This document shows, piece by piece, positions 26,939-36,434 of a stretch of DNA of 64,000 bases. The position numbers were made by a program, and so were the translations under genes. The notes beneath the pieces are model-generated. The model was not told the origin of the DNA. It did no database searches and worked only from the letters and a program-made list of their open reading frames with translations. The number at the start of each line of letters is the position of its first letter. Position 1 is the stretch's first letter. Origin of the DNA: Mogibacterium sp. (GTDB taxonomy: Bacteria > Bacillota > Clostridia > Peptostreptococcales > Anaerovoracaceae); contig JAFRGC010000054.1 in assembly GCA_017434025.1 (NCBI GenBank), positions 42,789 to 106,788 of the forward strand. Reading direction: 5' to 3'.

Positions 26939-27811
26939 CTATAGATTGTCTGTGTATTTTTCCCGGAAGATCTTTCTGTATGCTGCTGGTGAGAGCCCTT
27001 TCTGCTTCTTGAAAAGCCGGCTGAAGTAGAACGCGTTCTCATACCCGACCATTGAGGCTATGTTCGAAATGTTGTAATCGGTAGTTTCCAGAAGGATCTG
27101 CGCAGTGCGGATCCGGATGGAAAGGATGAAATTCATAGGTGTTGTACCGACTGCTTTCTTGAAGCTCTTGTTGAACCAGCTGGTACTGACATGCCTGGAC
27201 CGCGCGTAGTCTTCTACGATGATCTCCTCGTTATAGTGCTCTGTGAAGTATTCTTTGGCAAGATCGATTTCCTGGCTGGTAAATCCTGAGAAGCGCGGAA
27301 GGTTCTCTTCTATCCTCCGGTGCATTGTCATGAGAAGCTCCCGGAACAGATAGGAGATCATCTCCTCGTAACCCCATCTGCATGCAACGAGCTCATCTCT
27401 CATCTTGCGGAAATAGTCCTCATACTCACGGGACAGACCAGTGCAGAGGATATTGTTTTCCAATGGAATACCGTAGGCCTGGAGGATATTCTTCACCTCA
27501 CGCCCTGTAAAATGGACAAACCAAACTTGTGTCTGGTCTTCACCCAGATAGTAGTAATGCTGCTCTTCCTTAGGCTGGTACAGGATCATGTTGCCGGCCG
27601 GTACGATGATATCCTTGTGATCGATGATAAAATGGCCTTTTCCGGCCGCTATATATATCAGTTGCCAGTCAACACGGCCTCTCGGACGCCAGGTCGGGAG
27701 CTTTGGCCAGTTGTGAAGCTGGTAAGTTCCGGCGCTGAGGATCCTCAGAGGCTTGACCTTCTCTTTGAAAGGCGTTCTGGAATTATTTAGGTATCCTGAA
27801 TTTACATACAT
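26939..27811 (-). CDS. AraC-family transcriptional regulator of the lacZ operon
   Basis: 290 residues. An N-terminal cupin-like sensing domain (about 40-140) precedes the C-terminal double HTH (about 190-285) with the AraC signature SNIASMVGYENAFYFSRLFKKQKGLSP broken over two motifs. The gene is divergent from a beta-galactosidase and a sugar symporter, 199 bases apart. It therefore probably senses the sugar handled by them and activates the operon. AGAGAGG precedes its ATG. Intact. Confidence 0.9.
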   Translation of the reverse strand: MYVNSGYLNNSRTPFKEKVKPLRILSAGTYQLHNWPKLPTWRPRGRVDWQLIYIAAGKGHFIIDHKDIIVPAGNMILYQPKEEQHYYYLGEDQTQVWFVHFTGREVKNILQAYGIPLENNILCTGLSREYEDYFRKMRDELVACRWGYEEMISYLFRELLMTMHRRIEENLPRFSGFTSQEIDLAKEYFTEHYNEEIIVEDYARSRHVSTSWFNKSFKKAVGTTPMNFILSIRIRTAQILLETTDYNISNIASMVGYENAFYFSRLFKKQKGLSPAAYRKIFREKYTDNL

Positions 27812-28010
27812 CTCTTCAACCTCTCTTCTTATTTGCCAATTATTCTACCCGCCACCCTGAACACTGGCAATCCCTGAAGCGCTGAATTCCAACCCTGTGC
27901 AGGTTTTAAACTGTTTTGTGCATATGCTTTAAAATGAGCGGTTTTTATAATGTTTTTAAGGCTGAAAACGAATGAATTCAAACAAGTTGCTGCTGCTTAG
28001 GAGGTAACTG
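27812..28010. promoter_or_regulatory. Divergent araC/lacZ regulatory region
   Basis: A TATAAT -10 box at 27946-27951 lies about 60 bases before the lacZ start. No good -35 box is present at 17 bases, as expected for an activator-dependent promoter. CACTGGCAATCCCTG-like half sites further left are candidate AraC sites, not proven. A strong AGGAGGTAA ribosome binding site precedes lacZ. Confidence 0.5.
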
Positions 28011-31000
28011 ATGCTTATTCCTAGACATTATGAAAACATGGGTGTTCTGCATGAAAACACCGAGCCTTACAGATGTTACTATATTCCGGATTCGGGGAGA
28101 AATGATCAGCTTGTCACCCTGAGGGAATCATCACAACGACTTCAGATGCTCAGCGGATGCGAATGGAGCTTTTCTTTTTTTCAGAGCATTTATGATCTGA
28201 AAGCGGACTTCTTCCTGCCTTCCTATGAGGCAGGGGAATGGTGGAACAAAGAATACGTTCCGTTCTCATGGCAGATGAGGGGCTACGACAGGAACCAATA
28301 TACGAATATCAGATATCCGTTCCCGTTTGATCCGCCTTATGTACCGCAAGACAATCCCTGCGGGGCATACAGGCATCATTTCCAATGGCACAAGAATCAC
28401 AAAGCGGGTTGTACTTACCTGAACTTTGAAGGGGTCGATTCCTGCTTCTATGTGTGGCTGAACGGGAAATATGTAGGGTACAGCCAGGTATCGCATAGTA
28501 TTTCGGAATTTGACGTCACACCGTATCTGGTCGAAGGGGACAATCTGCTGGCCGTGTTAGTTCTCAAATGGTGTGACGGCAGTTATCTGGAGGACCAGGA
28601 CAAGTTCCGCATGTCCGGTATTTTCCGGGATGTTTATCTTCTGAACAGACCGGCAGCAGGGATACGTGACTATCAGATCACAACAGAGATCGCCCCGGAT
28701 CATGCGACAGCAGATCTGAAGATCAGCTTTTCCTTTGCCGGGAACCATTTTGTGCCGGTAACTGCAAAGCTGTTACACACAGATGGGAATGGAAATGAAT
28801 ATGAGGACGCCAGGGCAGAACTGCATGAAAACAGAGAATTGCTCCTCACGATCGATGATCCTGTCCTGTGGAATGCAGAGGATCCATTCCTGTACAGACT
28901 GATCCTGGAAACATCAAATGAGGTCATCAATGAGCAGGTCGGATTCCGCGCTGTCAGTATACGGGACAATCAGGTGATCCTGAATGGGCAGCCGATCAAA
29001 TTCAACGGAATGAACCGGCATGAGTCAGATCCGGTGACCGGAGCTGTGATGGATTATAAGAGGGTCCTGTCGGATCTGATGATGATCAAAGAGAACAACT
29101 TCAACGCTGTCAGGGCAAGCCACTATCCGAATGTCCCGTATTTCTATCAGCTGTGTGACAGCATAGGCCTGTATGTCATCGATGAGGCGGATAACGAGAG
29201 CCACGGAACAGAGGAGCTGTATTTCTATGAAGACGACTATTCGCAGAGAATGAAGGTGGCTCATGAGAGGATTGCGGATAACCCGGATTTTATCGAGCCT
29301 ACACTGGACCGCATCCGGAGCATGGTGATCCGGAACAGGAACCGTCCCTGCATACTGATGTGGTCTATGGGAAACGAATGCGGCTATGGCTGCACCTTCG
29401 AGAAGGCGCTCGAGTGGACCAGAAAAACCGATCCGGGCAGACTGACCACTTACGAAAGTGCGTATTATCTGCCTGATGACCGTGAGTATGATTGCAGCAA
29501 CATCGATGTGGTCGGAAGGATGTATCCGTCATTCGAAGATATCCGGGATTACCTGGATCATGATCCGAAAGCGCCGCTGCTGCTTGTCGAATACTGCCAT
29601 TCGATGGGCAATGGCCCGGGAGATATCGAAGAATATCACAAACTGATCGAGGAATATCCGGCACTTTGCGGCGGATTCGTGTGGGAGTTCTGCGATCATG
29701 CGATCTATGAAGGGAAGACCCCGGGCGGCAAAGACATATTCCTGTATGGCGGCGATAACGGAGAGCTTCAGCATGACGGGAACTTCTGTCTGGATGGCAT
29801 GGTGTATCCGGACAGAGTGCCTCATACCGGATTGCTTGAGTATAAGAACGTATACCGGCCGCTGCGCAGCGCCTATGATCCGGTATCGGGGCAGCTCACA
29901 GTAAGCAATCACATGGACTTTACTGATCCACAGGATATCATAAGTGCTTCCTATGCTCTGATTCTTGACGGTACCAGAATATCCGAAGGAACACTTGAGA
30001 TACCATCTATATTGCCGGGGGCAAGTGCAGTCATCGACCTGCCGCTGACCATCCCGTCGAAGGGAAGATGCTTCCTGCGGATCCGGTATGCTCTGAAGAA
30101 GCCTGACGGAGCGCTGATGGCCGGTCATGATCTGGGATTCGATGAGATCCGGATCCCGGTCGCTGATCCGAGATACGCGAAGGCGCTGGTGATCATGAAC
30201 CGTGCGTCCGAATGCTCAGAGATCCCTCTTTCCTGCCAGGAGGCAGAGCAGAGCGGGGATCCGCTGATCGTCGTAAGCGGATCCGACTTCTGTTACTCAT
30301 TCGATAAGCGTACCGGTATGCCTTCCTCCATGATATTTGCAGGAGAGGAGCTGCTTGACAGGCCGGTAGAGTTCAATTTATGGCGTGCGCCGATCGATAA
30401 CGATATGTTCATAGCCGACAAGTGGAAGAAACAGAGACTGGGGCATATTGCGGCAAGGGCATATGAGGTGAACTGCCAGTCTGATACAGACTCTGTTGAG
30501 ATCCATGTCAGACAGTCTGCAGGAGCCATGTCTGTGCAGCCTGCAGTAAGGATGGAAACAGTCTGGAAGATAGCGCAGAGCGGATCGTTGACTCTTCAGG
30601 TCAGGGCAGAGAAGGATCCGCAGATCCGCACTCTGCCGAGGCTAGGCATCCGGCTGTTCGTCAGAAAATGGCTGAAACAGGTCTCATTTTACGGTATGGG
30701 ACCGATGGAATCCTATGCGGATAAACATCAGGCGGCATGGCATGATGCTTTTACGGCAAATCTAGGTGATCTGCATGAGCCTTATATCCGGCCGCAGGAG
30801 AACGGATCACATTATGACTGCGACTATGTTTCTGTCAGAGGAAAGGGCATATGTATCAACGTCATATCCGCGGATGACCAGACCTTCTCCTTCAATGCGT
30901 CGCGCTATACGCAGGAAGAGCTTGAGAGCAAGGCGCATGAGCATGAGCTGACGACCTGTGGAAGTACAGTTTTGTGCATAGATCACCGCATGGCAGGCGT

Positions 31001-31115
31001 GGGATCCGCAAGCTGCGGACCGGAGCTCCAGCAGCAATACAGGATCGAGGAAGACAGTTATCGTTTTGCGTTCATGATATTCCCGGAGAAGTTTAACAGA
31101 CAGGCAGGACAATAG
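28011..31115 (+). CDS. lacZ: Beta-galactosidase, glycoside hydrolase family 2
   Basis: 1034 residues, the usual LacZ length. Domains in order are a jelly-roll sugar-binding domain (NPCGAYRHHF and FEGVDSCFYVWLNG), an immunoglobulin-like domain, the TIM barrel, a second Ig-like domain and a beta-galactosidase small chain at the C-terminus (MESYADKHQ). The catalytic acid/base is the Glu in SMGNECGYG (about residue 455) and the nucleophile the Glu in LLVEYCHSMGNGPG (about 527). No signal peptide, so cytoplasmic. The symporter gene starts 10 bases downstream, so imported lactose or galactosides are hydrolysed in the cell. Confidence 0.97.
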   Translation: MLIPRHYENMGVLHENTEPYRCYYIPDSGRNDQLVTLRESSQRLQMLSGCEWSFSFFQSIYDLKADFFLPSYEAGEWWNKEYVPFSWQMRGYDRNQYTNIRYPFPFDPPYVPQDNPCGAYRHHFQWHKNHKAGCTYLNFEGVDSCFYVWLNGKYVGYSQVSHSISEFDVTPYLVEGDNLLAVLVLKWCDGSYLEDQDKFRMSGIFRDVYLLNRPAAGIRDYQITTEIAPDHATADLKISFSFAGNHFVPVTAKLLHTDGNGNEYEDARAELHENRELLLTIDDPVLWNAEDPFLYRLILETSNEVINEQVGFRAVSIRDNQVILNGQPIKFNGMNRHESDPVTGAVMDYKRVLSDLMMIKENNFNAVRASHYPNVPYFYQLCDSIGLYVIDEADNESHGTEELYFYEDDYSQRMKVAHERIADNPDFIEPTLDRIRSMVIRNRNRPCILMWSMGNECGYGCTFEKALEWTRKTDPGRLTTYESAYYLPDDREYDCSNIDVVGRMYPSFEDIRDYLDHDPKAPLLLVEYCHSMGNGPGDIEEYHKLIEEYPALCGGFVWEFCDHAIYEGKTPGGKDIFLYGGDNGELQHDGNFCLDGMVYPDRVPHTGLLEYKNVYRPLRSAYDPVSGQLTVSNHMDFTDPQDIISASYALILDGTRISEGTLEIPSILPGASAVIDLPLTIPSKGRCFLRIRYALKKPDGALMAGHDLGFDEIRIPVADPRYAKALVIMNRASECSEIPLSCQEAEQSGDPLIVVSGSDFCYSFDKRTGMPSSMIFAGEELLDRPVEFNLWRAPIDNDMFIADKWKKQRLGHIAARAYEVNCQSDTDSVEIHVRQSAGAMSVQPAVRMETVWKIAQSGSLTLQVRAEKDPQIRTLPRLGIRLFVRKWLKQVSFYGMGPMESYADKHQAAWHDAFTANLGDLHEPYIRPQENGSHYDCDYVSVRGKGICINVISADDQTFSFNASRYTQEELESKAHEHELTTCGSTVLCIDHRMAGVGSASCGPELQQQYRIEEDSYRFAFMIFPEKFNRQAGQ

Positions 31116-31124
31116 GAGGTTGTG

Positions 31125-32501
31125 ATGGAAGAAAGAACATATTTGAAATGGTATAACAAAATCGGTTACGGCTCCGGTGATATTGCCGGTAATGTAGTAT
31201 ACGCACTGCTTTCCGCATTCGTAATGATCTTCCTGACAGATACTGTCGGTATGAATGCAGGTGTTGTCGGTACTCTGATCGCTGTTTCCAAACTGTTTGA
31301 TGGTGTCAGTGATGTTTTCTTCGGTTCGCTGATCGATAAGACGCAGACCAAAATGGGTAAGGCCAGGCCGTGGATGCTCTATGGATACTTCGGCTGTGCA
31401 GTATGCCTGGTCGCGATCTTCTATATCCCTGCGGACATCAGTGCGACTTCACAGTACGCGTGGTTCTTCATCGCCTATACGATGCTGAATGCGGGATTCT
31501 ATACAGCCAATAACATAGCATATTCGGCTCTTACCGCGCTGATCACCAAGAACAACCATGAGCGTGTACAGATGGGCTCGATCCGCTTCATGTTCGCGTT
31601 TGGTACCAGCATGCTGATCCAGACGATAACAGTCGGACTTGTGGCACATTTTGGCGGAACAGCTGCAGCATGGAGAACAGTGGCGATCATCTATGCGATC
31701 GTCGGCGTTATTTCCAACACGATCTCTGTCATGTCGGTCCGGGAGCTGTCACCGGAAGAACTTGCAGAAGGGGAGACTGTTCACGGGGAAGCGGCGGAAG
31801 ATCACACCAATGAGAAATACAATCTGATCGATGCATTCAAGCTGCTGGTCAAGAACAAATACTATCTGATGATCTGCGCTTCCTATATCCTCATGCAGAT
31901 CTACACAGCAACTCTGAACATGGGAATTTACTATATGACCTATGTTCTGAAAAACGCGAATCTGCTGGGTGTTTTCTCATGGGCGATCAATATTCCTATG
32001 ATCATCGGCCTGCTGTTCACGCCGACACTTGTTCTGAAATTCAACGGTATGTACAAACTGAATCTGTACGGATATACGGCAGGAACTCTTGGCAGACTTG
32101 GCGTAGTGATCGCGGGTTATATGGGAAGCATCCCGCTGATGCTCGTATGCACTGCGATCGCAGCATTCGGAATGAGCCCGCTGCAGGGTGATATGAATGC
32201 GCTCATAGCTACTTGCTCAGAATATACATACCTGACTCACGGCAAGCGTGTCGACGGCACGATGTATTCCTGCACATCTCTTGGAACGAAGCTTGGCGGC
32301 GGTATCGGAACGGCACTTGCCGGCTGGCTGCTGAGCTTCAGTGGCTACGTTGGCGGAGCAGCCGTACAGACAGCAGCAACCATCAATATGCTGCACGTGA
32401 TGTATCTCTGGCTGCCGATGATCTTCAACCTGCTGATCACACTGATCCTGACGAGACTCAATGTAGAGAAAGCAGTTGAGGATCTGAAGAAAGAGGCATA
32501 G
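31125..32501 (+). CDS. GPH-family glycoside/cation symporter
   Basis: 458 residues with 12 membrane helices and the features of the glycoside-pentoside-hexuronide family: an early GYGSGDIAGNVVYALLS segment, DxxxD/G motifs such as FDGVSDVFFGSLID, and KARPW. It probably imports a beta-galactoside with Na+ or H+ for the adjacent LacZ. No C-terminal PTS-like IIA domain is present, unlike LacS. ATG follows AGGAGG by 5 bases; the GTG one codon earlier is less likely. Second gene of the lacZ operon. Confidence 0.9.
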   Translation: MEERTYLKWYNKIGYGSGDIAGNVVYALLSAFVMIFLTDTVGMNAGVVGTLIAVSKLFDGVSDVFFGSLIDKTQTKMGKARPWMLYGYFGCAVCLVAIFYIPADISATSQYAWFFIAYTMLNAGFYTANNIAYSALTALITKNNHERVQMGSIRFMFAFGTSMLIQTITVGLVAHFGGTAAAWRTVAIIYAIVGVISNTISVMSVRELSPEELAEGETVHGEAAEDHTNEKYNLIDAFKLLVKNKYYLMICASYILMQIYTATLNMGIYYMTYVLKNANLLGVFSWAINIPMIIGLLFTPTLVLKFNGMYKLNLYGYTAGTLGRLGVVIAGYMGSIPLMLVCTAIAAFGMSPLQGDMNALIATCSEYTYLTHGKRVDGTMYSCTSLGTKLGGGIGTALAGWLLSFSGYVGGAAVQTAATINMLHVMYLWLPMIFNLLITLILTRLNVEKAVEDLKKEA

Positions 32502-32546
32502 TGCTGAATGCGTAATGCGTAATGCTTGCACGATTTTGACAGGAAG

Positions 32547-32575
32547 GCTTCCGGATCATTTCCGGAAGCTTTTTT
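32547..32575 (+). terminator. Terminator of the lacZ operon
   Basis: GCTTCCGGA and TCCGGAAGC form a 9-bp stem with a 5-base loop, followed by six T residues. Confidence 0.92.
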
Positions 32576-32600
32576 ACTGGATTCATTGAGATCATACTGT

Positions 32601-32876
32601 ATGGTATCATATTGGTATCTAAGAAAGGGTGCGGAGAAGATATCGGAAGATGAACTGCTGGAGAGCGTTATGGATTCAATTCTGATCAAAGATACGACAA
32701 GAGAAGAACGCGAACAGATCGTCGCGAAATCGATCGGAAACATCAATGGTTCCTGCGATGGGTGTGCCGTCGGGGTAGCGGAGATGTATCAGGATTACAT
32801 TGACGGCAAGAAGGAGATCCGCGATATCAATATGGAGTTTTGCGCGCGGAAGGGGAAGTATGACAGAGAAAAGTGA
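32601..32876 (+). CDS. Small conserved-looking hypothetical protein
   Basis: About 91 residues, acidic, with the feature SIGNINGSCDGCAVGVAEMY (a C-x2-C pair). The start is uncertain; ATG at 32601 gives this length, and an internal ATG at 32670 is possible. The end overlaps the next gene by 17 bases, indicating coupled translation. No membrane segment. Function unknown; the cysteine pair could bind metal. Confidence 0.5.
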   Translation: MVSYWYLRKGAEKISEDELLESVMDSILIKDTTREEREQIVAKSIGNINGSCDGCAVGVAEMYQDYIDGKKEIRDINMEFCARKGKYDREK

Positions 32877-33129
32877 GATTTTGTATCAGCTGATGCTGAG
32901 AAAAGGTTACCCGGAAGCATTCGCCAGGATCATCGCGGCTGAAATGAACACGGATTTCACTGCTGACAGAATGATCACCTATATTGGCAGGACCGGAAAG
33001 AGATCGCTGGAAGAGGTCGCCGATGAGATGCTTGCCATCCAGAGTGACCGAGACAGGATCCGTGACAAACACATCACAGAGCATGCACAGGCTAAGATCA
33101 ATGACCTGTACAGGAATCTCAATGAGTAG
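32860..33129 (+). CDS. Small hypothetical protein coupled to the preceding gene
   Basis: 89 residues starting at ATG 32860 after AAGGGGAAG. Mostly helical and charged, with segments YQLMLRKGYPEAFARIIAAEM and a C-terminal basic/acidic helix. It overlaps the upstream small gene by 17 bases, so the pair is likely one expression unit. No family recognised. Confidence 0.55.
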   Translation: MTEKSEILYQLMLRKGYPEAFARIIAAEMNTDFTADRMITYIGRTGKRSLEEVADEMLAIQSDRDRIRDKHITEHAQAKINDLYRNLNE

Positions 33130-33205
33130 CAACTGACGGGTACTGCATCGGAATCATGCTGTAAATGAAATACACTGTATCGGGATCAGGCGAGGTGAAT
33201 AAGAA

Positions 33206-33610
33206 ATGTGGAAATGTCCAAAATGCGGTAAGGAATTCAGCAGGAAGAATCAGGAACACTTTTGCGTCAAACCGCAGACCATTGATGAGTATATTGCAGC
33301 ACAGGATGAATCAGTGCAGCCAATGCTAAGAGAGATCCGTTCCATTATTCAGACTGCAATACCTGAGGCAGAAGAGCGGATATCCTGGTCAATGCCAACA
33401 TACTGGAAGGGCAGGAACATCATCCATTTTGCCGCATCCAAGAACCATCTCGGGATCTATCCCGGAGATGAAGCAACAGCAGCATTTGCAGAAGAACTTA
33501 CGGATTACAGCGTAAGCAAAGGAACGATACGGCTGCCATATGACCGGCCAATTCCGGAGCAGCTTGTAGTAAGAATTGCAAAATGGTGCTACGAGAAAAA
33601 TGCAAAATAA
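33206..33610 (+). CDS. DUF1801 domain protein with N-terminal zinc-binding motif
   Basis: 134 residues. The N-terminus has a C-x2-C...H-x3-C zinc-finger-like motif (KCPKCGKEF, then EHFC). The remainder is a YdhG/DUF1801 fold with EERISWSMPTYWKGRNIIHFAASKNHLGIYP. DUF1801 is a small iron-chaperone-like (frataxin-like) fold, but the function in bacteria is unclear. GAGGTG lies upstream of the ATG. Confidence 0.8.
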   Translation: MWKCPKCGKEFSRKNQEHFCVKPQTIDEYIAAQDESVQPMLREIRSIIQTAIPEAEERISWSMPTYWKGRNIIHFAASKNHLGIYPGDEATAAFAEELTDYSVSKGTIRLPYDRPIPEQLVVRIAKWCYEKNAK

Positions 33611-33692
33611 CAGACTTACAGATAAGCATCAGTAATTCATAAGTATTGCATTCGAAATACAAGCACTGCATGAGAAATGAATAGGATACCAT

Positions 33693-33917
33693 ATGAAAAA
33701 CTCCAGAGAATTCTGTACATGCACTGATCTTGCGTGTCCTTGCCATCCTTCGAATCATGAATTTGGGTGCACCCTATGTATCAGGAAGAACCTCAAGGAG
33801 AAGGAGATCCCGAGCTGCTTCTTCAACGATATCAACTACGAGAAAGCAACAGAGAATTGGCATTACGAAGACTTTGCAGCCTTGGTTCAGGCGGCAAAAG
33901 AGAACGGCAAATTGTAA
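33693..33917 (+). CDS. DUF6485 family small cysteine-rich protein
   Basis: 74 residues with seven cysteines in the pattern C-x-C...C-x-C...C-x2-C...C (FCTCTDLACPCHPSN, then CTLCIRK, then PSCFFND). The cysteines suggest metal binding. Found as a stand-alone protein in many anaerobes; function unknown. The ATG follows a weak ribosome binding site (GATACCAT region), and the downstream 290 bases hold the first palindromic repeat array. Confidence 0.75.
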   Translation: MKNSREFCTCTDLACPCHPSNHEFGCTLCIRKNLKEKEIPSCFFNDINYEKATENWHYEDFAALVQAAKENGKL

Positions 33918-33938
33918 ACAAGCCAGAGAAGCTAGAGA

Positions 33939-34164
33939 TATAGTTACGGAATGGAAAAGGCTTAAAACCGTAACTATAAACAGGCCGGAAAAGCTTGAGA
34001 TATAGTTACGGATTGGAAATAAATTAGAACCGTAACTATAAACAGGCCGGAAATGCTTGGGATATAGTTACGGATTGAGAAGAGATTTTAACCGTAACTA
34101 TAAGCAGCCCGGAAAAGCTCGAAATATAGTTACGGAATGGAAAGAATTTAAAACCGTAACTATA
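33939..34164. repeat. Palindromic repeat array 1: four units, 62-bp period
   Basis: Each unit has TATAGTTACGG, an 18-base loop and CCGTAACTATA, then about 22 bases (AACAGGCCGGAAA-type) before the next. Left arms begin at 33939, 34001, 34063 and 34125: exactly 62 bases apart. Loops and linkers are similar between units, so the whole 62 bp is repeated. The same unit occurs in the opposite orientation in arrays at 49.2 and 62.3 kb. It fills the gap between the DUF6485 gene and a methyltransferase gene. Confidence 0.95.
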
Positions 34165-34205
34165 CGGACGCTCTTTGGGGGCGGGACCGGTGTGATCTGA
34201 GATGG

Positions 34206-35075
34206 ATGGAGACTGAAATGTGTGACAAGGTCGAAAGAGACAAGATCGAAAGCAGCTGGATCGATAGTGTCAGACTGGAAGCTGACAGGACTGAAATGCT
34301 CGGGCAGCTGTATGAATGTATCAGCGAGGATGACCGTCTGACGGCATCCCAGCAGGGCAGGCTCGAGTATATCACTACGATGTCTTATATTCACGACTAT
34401 TTGTGTGACGGGGCCAGTATTCTTGAGATCGGTGCCGGCACCGGCAGGTATTCGATTGCTCTGGCAAGAGCTGGCTACAATGTGACAGCGATAGAATTAC
34501 TGGAGCACAATCTGGAGATCCTCCGCAGAAACAGCACTGACCTTGACAACATTGAGGCCAGGCAGGGTGACGCGCTGGATCTGTCGGAAATCGAAGATGA
34601 CACTTATGATATGACTCTTCTGTTTGGCCCGATGTACCATCTGTATGACGCTGAAGATCAGCACAAAGCAATCGACGAAGCGATCCGAGTCACCCGACCA
34701 GGCGGGACGATCATGGTTGCTTTTCTCTCGGCCTATGCTATTATGTACACTAACTATCTGTACAGTGGATTCAAAGAAGGAATGGCTGAAAACTTCACAG
34801 ACAGCTGGGATGTCAGACACTTCAAGGAGCAGGTCTTCACCGGATTTGACATCACAGAGTTCGAGGAACTGTTCACGGACAAGCCGGTCAAGTGGCTGAA
34901 AACAGTGTCAGCTGACAGCGTCCTTGAATATGGAAGAAGATGGAGCCAGCTGGAGATGGATGAAGAGGAATTCGAGGCATATGTCCGCTTCCATCTCGCG
35001 ACTTGCGAGATCAGAGAGCTGCTGGGTGGGTCGAGCCACCTGCTGTACATTTGCAGTAAGACAGAAGAGGTATAG
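34206..35075 (+). CDS. SAM-dependent methyltransferase
   Basis: 289 residues, class I Rossmann-type methyltransferase. Motif I is ILEIGAGTGRYSIALA (about residues 77-92), followed by an acidic residue after strand 2 (AIELLEHN), ARQGDALDLSEI, and DMTLLFGPMYHLYD. The C-terminus is extended by about 90 residues. The substrate is not evident; similar proteins methylate small molecules. The ATG lies about 40 bases after the end of repeat array 1. The acetyltransferase gene follows after 9 bases. Confidence 0.85.
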   Translation: METEMCDKVERDKIESSWIDSVRLEADRTEMLGQLYECISEDDRLTASQQGRLEYITTMSYIHDYLCDGASILEIGAGTGRYSIALARAGYNVTAIELLEHNLEILRRNSTDLDNIEARQGDALDLSEIEDDTYDMTLLFGPMYHLYDAEDQHKAIDEAIRVTRPGGTIMVAFLSAYAIMYTNYLYSGFKEGMAENFTDSWDVRHFKEQVFTGFDITEFEELFTDKPVKWLKTVSADSVLEYGRRWSQLEMDEEEFEAYVRFHLATCEIRELLGGSSHLLYICSKTEEV

Positions 35076-35084
35076 AACGGAACC

Positions 35085-35648
35085 ATGAACACGAAAATAG
35101 ATATCAGCAATGTAATACTGCATACGGAGCGCCTGGTGCTCCGCCCGTGGAGGCTATCCGATCTCGAGGACTTCTATGCCTATGCGTCCGTTGACGGGGT
35201 CGGCCAGATGGCGGGCTGGAAGCCGCATGAGAGCCTGGAGGAATCCCAGGAGATCCTGACCAGATTCATAGAGGGAAAGCGAACATTCGCGCTGGAATAT
35301 CAGGGGAAGGGGATCGGTTCTCTGGGCATTGAAGAGTACAAAGAAGAAGATTTCCCGGAGCTCTCTGATAAGCAGTGCCGCGAGATCGGTTTTGTGCTCG
35401 CCAAGGAGTACTGGGGCCAGGGCCTGATGCCTGAGGCGGTCAGCGAAGTGGTCAGGTACCTCTTCGAAGAAGTGGGGCTTGATGTGATCCTGTGCAGCCA
35501 TTTCCTCACGAACAGGCAGTCGCACAGAGTGCAGGAGAAATGCGGGTTCAGGCATTACGCTTTCCGCAAGTATAAGACTGCGATCGGAACCATCGAAGAT
35601 GATGATACGAATATACTGACCAAAACAGACTGGCTCATGCGCAAGTGA
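35085..35648 (+). CDS. GNAT acetyltransferase (RimJ/RimL-like)
   Basis: 187 residues with the start TERLVLRPWRLSDLEDFYAYAS and an acetyl-CoA motif (IGFVLAKEYWGQGLMPEAV). Members acetylate ribosomal protein N-termini or amino groups of small molecules. The gene follows the methyltransferase by 9 bases and its ATG is preceded by GGAACC, a modest site, so the two probably form an operon. Confidence 0.88.
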   Translation: MNTKIDISNVILHTERLVLRPWRLSDLEDFYAYASVDGVGQMAGWKPHESLEESQEILTRFIEGKRTFALEYQGKGIGSLGIEEYKEEDFPELSDKQCREIGFVLAKEYWGQGLMPEAVSEVVRYLFEEVGLDVILCSHFLTNRQSHRVQEKCGFRHYAFRKYKTAIGTIEDDDTNILTKTDWLMRK

Positions 35649-35722
35649 CCGACTTGCAGACACCGGGAACTTGGGCGGGATCTGCAGAATACAGAAATTT
35701 TCAGAAAAATTGCAAATAACAC

Positions 35723-35753
35723 TTGACCTTCCAGTTTGTGGAAGCCTTATGCT
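35723..35753 (+). promoter_or_regulatory. MerR-type promoter with overlong spacer and dyad operator
   Basis: TTGACC (35723-35728) and TATGCT (35748-35753) are 19 bases apart, the spacing typical of promoters remodelled by MerR proteins. Between them CTTCCA-GTTTG-TGGAAG (35728-35744) is a perfect dyad. The merR-like gene starts 40 bases downstream, so it probably controls itself and the following ybjQ-like gene. Confidence 0.75.
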
Positions 35754-35792
35754 CAGGCCAGAGATAAGGAAGCAGTCACAGGAGAAGCCGTT

Positions 35793-36434
35793 ATGAAGAT
35801 CAATCAGGTCGCTGAGCTGGTAGGAATAACAAGCAAGAACATCCGGTTCTATGAGGATCAGGGCCTGATCACCCCGGGCCGCGACCCGCAGAACGGTTAC
35901 AGAGAGTATTCTCTGGAGGACGCGGAACAGCTTGGGCGGATCAAGCTCCTGAGGCAGCTCGGCATCCCATGCGACACCATCCGCAGACTGGAGACCGGCG
36001 AACTCGGTTTTGACAGATGCATGGCCGACCACATCGCTCATCTGGAGCAGGAGAGCGGCAACATCGAACATATGAAATCCATATGCAAAATGCTTTCCGA
36101 CGAGGTCGACAGTATCGCAGAGATCCGGGCTTCCGTTTATCTCGACAGAATGAAAGAACTCGAGAAAGGAGGCGTCAGGTTCATGAATGTCAAAACATCT
36201 GATGTAAAGAAGCGCAGGACAGGCGCAATACTTGCGGGTGTCTTCGTGATCCTGTTCATGATCCTGTTATTGGTGACAGTGATATGGGCAAACAGCGAAG
36301 ACCCGGCACCGCCGATAGTTCTCGTAGTGTGTTTTATCATTTTCGGCGGAATAGCAGTCGGAGTAGCTGTGGCACTCATACAGAGACTCAAGGAGCTCAA
36401 GAAAGGAGAAATCGATGAAGCTGGTAAGTATTGA
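35793..36434 (+). CDS. MerR-family regulator with C-terminal membrane helices
   Basis: 213 residues. The N-terminal winged HTH (MKINQVAELVGITSKNIRFYEDQGLI) and dimerisation helix (to about 120) are typical MerR. The C-terminal third has two hydrophobic helices (residues about 140-160 and 170-190), an unusual addition that would hold the regulator at the membrane. No metal-binding cysteine pair is evident. ATG at 35793 is chosen because GGAGAAG lies before it and it starts exactly at the HTH. It overlaps the downstream ybjQ-like gene by 20 bases. The overlapped start has AAAGGAG. Confidence 0.85.
   Translation: MKINQVAELVGITSKNIRFYEDQGLITPGRDPQNGYREYSLEDAEQLGRIKLLRQLGIPCDTIRRLETGELGFDRCMADHIAHLEQESGNIEHMKSICKMLSDEVDSIAEIRASVYLDRMKELEKGGVRFMNVKTSDVKKRRTGAILAGVFVILFMILLLVTVIWANSEDPAPPIVLVVCFIIFGGIAVGVAVALIQRLKELKKGEIDEAGKY

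Noticed and set aside
33939-34164. CRISPR array at the repeated TATAGTTACGG sites
   Set aside because: The sequences between repeats are themselves conserved, each repeat contains two facing arms, and no cas genes are nearby. A palindromic tandem repeat explains the data better.
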